From Siphlonurus alternatus (taxonomy: Eukaryota > Arthropoda > Insecta > Ephemeroptera > Siphlonuridae), in the NCBI GenBank assembly GCA_949825025.1, contig OX463781.1, forward strand, positions 39,457,950-39,521,949: 64,000 bases of DNA. The letters run 5' to 3'. Within the stretch, counting starts at the first letter, position 1, and each line of letters begins with the position of its first letter. A program made the position numbers and the translations under genes. The notes beneath the pieces are model-generated. The model saw nothing but the letters and a program-made list of their open reading frames with translations. It ran no database searches and was not told the DNA's origin. Shown piece after piece: positions 58,821 to 64,000 of this stretch.

Positions 58821-59893
58821 ATAGAATAGAATAGAATAGAATAGAATAGAATAGAATAGAATAGAATAGGTTTTTATTTAGCAAAAACAGCTAATACAAA
58901 CATTTCATACATATATAAAAATACAATTACATAATATTTTTTTCCCTGAGAATGAAAAAACATATTATTTTATTTTGAACTGAACATTATTTTGTAACAA
59001 GTTACAATATTAATGGATTACAGTATTTTAATAATATTTCTTTCTTAAATACATTTTTTTAACAACTTCAACACACTCTCTTTTAAATTTTTTAATATCT
59101 GTAATTTTTTTAACATTTCTTGGTAGTAAATTAAATAATTTAAATCCACTGACCATAATTGATTTCTGATAAAATGTTTTATTTTGACGTCCAATATGAA
59201 TTTCCTCTGCTGCTCTAGTATTATACTTATGAACATCATTATTTAATTTTACATTACTGCACAAATATGAAGGAACTTTTTTGTTTACAATTTTATGCAC
59301 TAAAATCAGCATTTGTAAGGCTAACCTTTGCTTAATGGAGAGCCATTGTAAGCAATTTAACATATGTTGAACTGGGGTGTATTTACTACATTTTAATATT
59401 ACTCTCATTGCTTTGTTTTGTAATATTTGCATTTGCTTAATACTTTCTTCATTACAGTTCCATAGGATACTAGAACAATAGTCAAAATGTGGTGATATTA
59501 TAGATTTATTAATTAATATTTTTGTCCAAGGACTTAAAAATTTTCCAACTCTGGCTAAATAGGCTATTTTACTACCAATTTTTTTATTGATATATGAAAC
59601 ATAACTTTTAAATTTTAAATGTGAATCTATTATGATTCCAAGGTATTTAATTTCATGCACAAATTCTAGTATTTCTCCATCTATTACAACATTCTCTCGA
59701 TTTTCTTCATCCAACATTTTAGATTTAACAAGTGAGGAGGGTGTAATTAACATACATTTTGACTTACTTACATTAAGCTTCACTTTGTTTAATTTTAACC
59801 ATACATTAAGCCGTTCCAAGATTTTATTTATTGCATCACACGCCTCTTTATAAGTTTTTTTTGATTCAATATGAATAACCTTTGCACTAAAAA
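58821..59893 (-). mobile_element. 5'-truncated non-LTR (LINE) retrotransposon, 3' part
   Basis: Minus-strand fragment of a LINE. Its open frame is the C-terminal part of a reverse transcriptase and its 3' end (left on the + strand) is a pentanucleotide tail, (ATAGA)n on +, at 58821-58869. The coding frame starts abruptly at about 59893, just after where the catalytic YADD motif would lie, consistent with target-primed reverse transcription that stopped early. No clear target-site duplication seen. Confidence 0.8.
59028..59893 (-). pseudogene. Reverse transcriptase C-terminal fragment of the LINE
   Basis: The frame is open from about 59893 to the stop near 59028. Visible LINE features are LNVWLKLNKVKLNVSKSK, YLGIIIDSHLKFKSYV, then a thumb-like region with ISPHFDYCSSILW, LQNKAMR and the C-terminal NLLPRNVKKI. 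These resemble Jockey/CR1-like elements. The endonuclease and the catalytic YADD are missing, so it cannot be active alone. The uninterrupted frame suggests a fairly recent insertion. Confidence 0.8.
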
Positions 59894-61045
59894 GTTATTT
59901 ACTTATATATTGTAATATTCTTACATTTTTTCATAAAATATTAAATTTATTGATATAATCTAAACAACAAATTTTATTTTGTATATACTATTTTTTATAA
60001 TAGAATTGAAATATTATAAACATATAGTTAGATCATACATTTATATTAAAATTATTTAGGATAGGGAGATATTGTAATAAAGTCTAAATTCACTGTGGAA
60101 TAATAATTTTATGGAGAAGATATGAGAAGGATTGGGGAGTAGTTTGAAATTTGTGATAAACTCTGAAGGCAATCAAAGTTGAGACTCATCGGGCTGGATT
60201 TGATCGTGTCTGTCCTTCCCCCCCCCCCTTAACAAATTAGCGTTTTCATGACCCAACTCAACAGCGCTAACAAAGCAATTCATTGCAATAAAAATATAAA
60301 GCCTCCTGTGAAGCAATAAAGAAACCAGGTAGCAACTTTTTAAAAAAAAGTTTTTGTAAAGAGATGTAGGGAAAAAAACCTTTATGATTATTTTAATATT
60401 TAATTTCATTATTAATACTAAAATATACTACTACACGAAGTATAGTAATATACATAACAATTAACATGGAATTTTTTTATTAAAAGGAATTTTAATCCCA
60501 TGTTAAAAGCGTATAAATTATTTTAATTTTATTTACTACTTAAACTGGGTTATAATGGCTTTTGCTTTCGTCTACTTTTATTGCAACATTGTAAAAGTTT
60601 CTAGTTTTATTACTAACAAATTTTATGTTGAATTTTAGCCCATTAAAAATTTGGTTTAATTTTCAGCTTAACTTTTTTTCAAAATCTGAAGTATGAAGTG
60701 AATTAAACAACGGTAATGATATTAAAATTTTACTATAGTTTTTATAGAGCATTTAATTGTATCAGAATTTTTATGTCATACTACATAAAATGTAATCTAC
60801 ATAACAATAACTTTAGAAACTAGGTAAGAAAATCATAATAATAATGTTTTAAGAGCTTGATGAATTGCAGCTTCAGTTTAATTACTTGGTAGTATAACTA
60901 TATTTAAGTATTTTTTAAACATTTAGTTTAAATAATATTATTATTACTGTGCAAACTGCAATTATTATAATGTTAGTTTTATAGAGGACATAAAGGACCA
61001 AAAGATGGCGCTGATGTCTTTATGAAAATTTTGCTCTTTGCATCG
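59894..61045. other. AT-rich intergenic DNA
   Basis: No recognised gene or repeat; AAAAGATGGCGCTGATG near 61000. Confidence 0.45.
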
Positions 61046-61049
61046 AGGA

Positions 61050-61345
61050 TAGCATGGGGAGAATCACAAAAATTATGAAATTTTTAGGAAAGAAATCAGT
61101 TACGAAGTTGAAATATTTTTTTATAGTTGTCCAAAAGTATTTGACAACTAATTATGGTGTTGTCATTTCTGTAAAATTATGCTGTGGCTGGCTGACGGAG
61201 CATTTACATGATTTTACAATGTTAATCATATACAGCAATCCTCGCCAGACATACGTAGTTCCAGCAGTTACCACTAGGTTCGCACTAACTTTATGACGCC
61301 AATATAGTCTTGGTAGAATTGGTGTCATGTATAATTTTATAATTT
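61050..61345 (+). repeat. Segment shared with 31955-32250
   Basis: Direct-orientation relative of the NKX6 intron 3 segment, 1.3 kb upstream of the second 5' block. Confidence 0.5.
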
Positions 61346-61679
61346 TATTTGCAATAAAGTTTGGGTGAAATAAATAAAAATCAATTAATCATACATTTTC
61401 AAACTATATAAACAAAATTATACGCGTGAACCACCTTAATATTGTATATTACAGCGAGACGGAGGAGGAATATGAATGATGCACTATATATAAATTGACA
61501 ATATTCATTCAATTTTCTGCATTTTTGGCAGTTAAACTTCATGATTTGTGAACATTTGAAGTCAGAATCAATCATAAATATTTGTAAAACTGAAAATCCG
61601 GGATCACCCCATACAGGTTTCCATTTTTTCATGATTTGAACTGAATATTTCTGAAGTAATTTACAATTATTTGGTACAA

Positions 61680-61880
61680 ATCCGTCATTAATTAAATGCT
61701 AATGTAGACTGTCATGATGGAGGGGTGCGAGGGTCATGTGTGGCAGGGGAGGGGGGGAGGCACCCTGGGGACAGCTCAAGTCGCGGCTTACCATCTGATT
61801 GGCATGGAGAGAGCTGCACCCACTTGTCTATGCAAATAGCCTAGCTGCAAGCTGCAAATGTCTAGTAATGCAACTATACT
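61680..61880. promoter_or_regulatory. GC-richer island upstream of the second NKX6 copy
   Basis: Non-repetitive; CTATGCAAATAGCC is a perfect octamer-type (POU) site and CATCTGATTGGCATGG follows the CCAAT pattern. Candidate enhancer. Confidence 0.35.
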
Positions 61881-62011
61881 CTGCATCATCTGTTTTAAAA
61901 TTAATTTGGAAACTTTGACGATTTTTGTATTTTTGTAAGAATTCAAGCTATAATATTAATATATCAGCTATAAAACTATAAATACAATTTTTTTAAAAAA
62001 TGTATCTAATA

Positions 62012-62165
62012 TTTCGTCCCTCGTCTGCAATAATATGCTATATATCTGCTATCACCATCTTGCAATAATAAGCTGTAAATAGGTATAAATACAAAATAAT
62101 GATCATATTGTTGCGCCCATTTAAAATAGTAGATAAATTGTTTATTAATGCACATGCACTGAATA
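62012..62165. repeat. Diverged family-3 foldback
   Basis: TTCGTCCCTCGTCTGCAATAA left end and GCGCCCATTTAAAATAG inside; right end eroded. Confidence 0.5.
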
Positions 62166-62417
62166 TATCATTAAATATAAATAAAGCAGTGTGATCCTAA
62201 TACATCAAATAATTTATCTGTCACTTGAAAAATTTGCATAATCATTAAAACTTGAATTTCAATATATCAGATTTTTATTGTTGTATTAAAAATATTAACA
62301 ATGGAAGAGCTGATAATAATCTTTATCACTTCTTATTTTATTTGTTATGGCATGAATTAATTAATACTATAATGGTGTAAACAATGTCTATACATTATAG
62401 AAAAACTTTGGATCGCA

Positions 62418-62419
<2 letters not shown>

Positions 62420-62511
<92 letters not shown>
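62420..62511. repeat. (CT)n microsatellite
   Basis: About 46 units, 170 bp before the second 5' block. Confidence 0.97.
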
Positions 62512-62514
<3 letters not shown>

Positions 62515-62682
62515 ATCTAGGAGTGTATAAAAAATGTTTTAATGCAACATTATAAATCACACCTACGTCATATATAAATACTTACAACAATCTGCATGAT
62601 TGATGATAAAATACACGATAATTCATGCCCCATTTGTGTAAAACAACGTATTATATAATTGAGTTGATATCATTGGTAACAA

Positions 62683-62900
62683 TCTCTTTTGTTTTTGTGT
62701 TCTAAATCTCAATAAAAGTGTAACAAAAAGCCAAGTATAAAGTCACTACGATGGGGTGGTGGGGTGCGCATTATTCAGTGCTCAAGTCAATTGCCATGTT
62801 TTCCCCCTCCCCGGAGTGTTGCTGGCCAATGAGGGGAGGGGGTGTGGCTTGTTACTGAGGCCCGGCTCGTGTGAGCACCAGCAGCTCGCACTTGAAGACA
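62683..62900 (+). promoter_or_regulatory. Second copy of the NKX6 5' block
   Basis: Gap-free match of 218 bp to 12280-12497, with the TATAAAG, TCAGTG, CCAAT and GC-rich box all kept (the GC box reads GGGGGTGTGG). Its left edge is sharp, just after AACAATC. It supports transcription of the second exon 1 from its own promoter. Confidence 0.6.
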
Positions 62901-63065
62901 CGACGTGAACCTCGCTGCACCACGGTGCTCACCAAGTGGTGCTTACAACAATTGAATGTCAAGTGTAATCATGTGTCATCTGTTCATGATTTGAAATTGG
63001 GGCGTCGTTTAATTTGAAACAGTGCGTACAAGGATTATAAAGTGGACTATTCATTGAGAGAGACA
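62901..63065 (+). other. Probable 5' UTR of the second NKX6 copy
   Basis: About 165 bp between the conserved block and the ATG, against about 297 bp in the first copy. Similarity is limited to short strings near the left edge (CACGACGT, CCTCGCTGCAC). Confidence 0.4.
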
Positions 63066-63377
63066 ATGTTGCTGGACTTTTCCTCGTCCTCGTCCTGTTC
63101 GGGGGCGACGCGGCCTCACCAACAGTCCTCCTCGTCATCTTCAGCTCGTGACTCGTGCGTGGCGGGCCCGCTGCTGGCGCTCACCTCGATGGCGGAGAGC
63201 AAGACGCCGCCGCCCGGCAGCTCGGCCAGCTCCAGTCCGCGCTCGTGCTCGGCAGCCACCCCGCACGGCATCGAGCACATCCTCAGTCGGCCCGAGCCAG
63301 CCACCGTGCACACCACAAACTCAAACGTGCACGTGGCCACGTCACACCTCCAGCCTGCACACAGACTTGCCGCAGCG
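63066..63377 (+). CDS. Exon 1 of a second NKX6 copy, cut by the right edge
   Basis: Codes 104 residues identical to exon 1 of the first gene except A15T. The two 312 nt exons differ at three bases by eye: one amino-acid change and two silent changes. It has the same eh1-like motif and the same GCG|GTGAGT donor in phase 0. The ATG is the first in frame after a TGA at 63015-63017. Intron sequence after GTGAGT is unlike that of the first copy. Exons 2-4 are not in the window, so whether this is an intact gene, a partial duplicate or a recent retained exon cannot be told here. Confidence 0.85.
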
Positions 63378-64000
63378 GTGAGTGTGAAATAATTATTTCA
63401 ATATTTACAACGATATTAATTTAAACTTTGACTTATTGGTTTTTATAGCATTGTTTCCACTAATTTAAAATTACAAATTATATTAGATTAGCACACATCC
63501 ATAATTAATACGAGGATTATTGTAAGCGGATTTTTTAATAATATTTATTCACAATTATTTGATATAGAGTGTCATGACAAGTACATTATTAGTTTTCCTT
63601 CACGTAATCATGAGCATGATCATATGGAAAACATATATGGACACAAGTCACACATAAAACTGTTATACTTTATGACGCCTGTGTTATTGAAATTAACTGA
63701 AGTACGGGTATATGTATCACAAGGTCTGTTGTATAATCGTCGATAGTCCATGACATAATTATACAATACTTACTTGCTTTTATTTTAGCAAAGAAGTCAT
63801 TATAAGTATATATATTGAGTGTATATAATGCAATTATAAGATTGTAAATTTCAACGCCCATTGTTTTGTAAATTAGGCAACACTGTGATACGAGTGCATG
63901 TTAAGTTGCATATGCTTAGAGTTTTGCAGGCGTTCAACTAAAATGGAGGCTTTACATTAATTTTCTTGAAATTATCCATACATGTTATATATAGCCGAAT
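63378..64000 (+). other. Start of intron 1 of the second NKX6 copy
   Basis: Opens with GTGAGT and is AT-rich. No exon or named repeat recognised to the window edge. Confidence 0.5.

Noticed and set aside
59632..59853. Plus-strand 73-codon frame
   Set aside because: Antisense shadow of the LINE reverse transcriptase.

Overview
The window is animal nuclear DNA. It is strongly AT-rich, has no operon-like gene packing, and is full of microsatellites, foldback (MITE-like) elements and one LINE fragment. The only gene I recognise with confidence is a spliced homeobox gene of the NKX6 (NK6/HGTX) class. A protostome, possibly an arthropod, is my best guess: the upstream block carries a TCAGT initiator-like string and simple repeats are extremely dense. 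The sequence does not prove this.

Layout. 1-12.3 kb is upstream flank. It holds (CT)n, (TTATA)n, a roughly 760 bp (GA)n-(GACA)n-(GA)n array, several foldback elements, and four short non-coding segments (alpha 1.9 kb, beta 4.7 kb, gamma 6.0 kb, delta 6.3-6.5 kb) that recur elsewhere in the window. 12.28-33.31 kb is the complete NKX6 gene on the + strand: a conserved 5' block, four coding exons (12795-13106, 14164-14305, 26228-26406, 32901-33062), three introns of about 1.1, 11.9 and 6.5 kb, and poly(A) signals. The predicted protein is 264 aa, with an eh1-like repressor motif, an NK6-type WPG/WRD linker, a canonical homeodomain and an acidic tail. 33.3-62.7 kb is long intergenic DNA with many palindromic repeats, GC-richer islands that may be enhancers, a 50 bp decayed copy of the NKX6 stop-codon region (40.2 kb), a nested foldback complex (48.2-49.3 kb) inside a possible minus-strand spliced transcript, and a 340 bp direct duplication (51.6/53.0 kb). 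It also carries inverted copies of alpha to delta (54.7-58.0 kb), a foldback with a hammerhead-like core (58.6-58.8 kb) and a 5'-truncated non-LTR retrotransposon (58.8-59.9 kb). 62.68-63.38 kb is a second, almost identical copy of the NKX6 5' block and exon 1. It is cut off by the right edge, so a second NKX6 gene probably continues outside.

The main result is a local NKX6 duplication. Exon 1 (312 nt) differs between copies at three bases by eye and a 218 bp upstream block at about three. The 5' UTR and intron sequences next to them are unalignable by eye, as expected for an old duplication with exon-limited gene conversion or unusually strong constraint. An ordered cluster of four non-coding elements lies upstream of each copy, in opposite orientations, and is a strong candidate for duplicated enhancers. 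I saw no tRNA, rRNA, CRISPR or viral gene. Most long open frames are translations of simple repeats or foldback arms and are not annotated.
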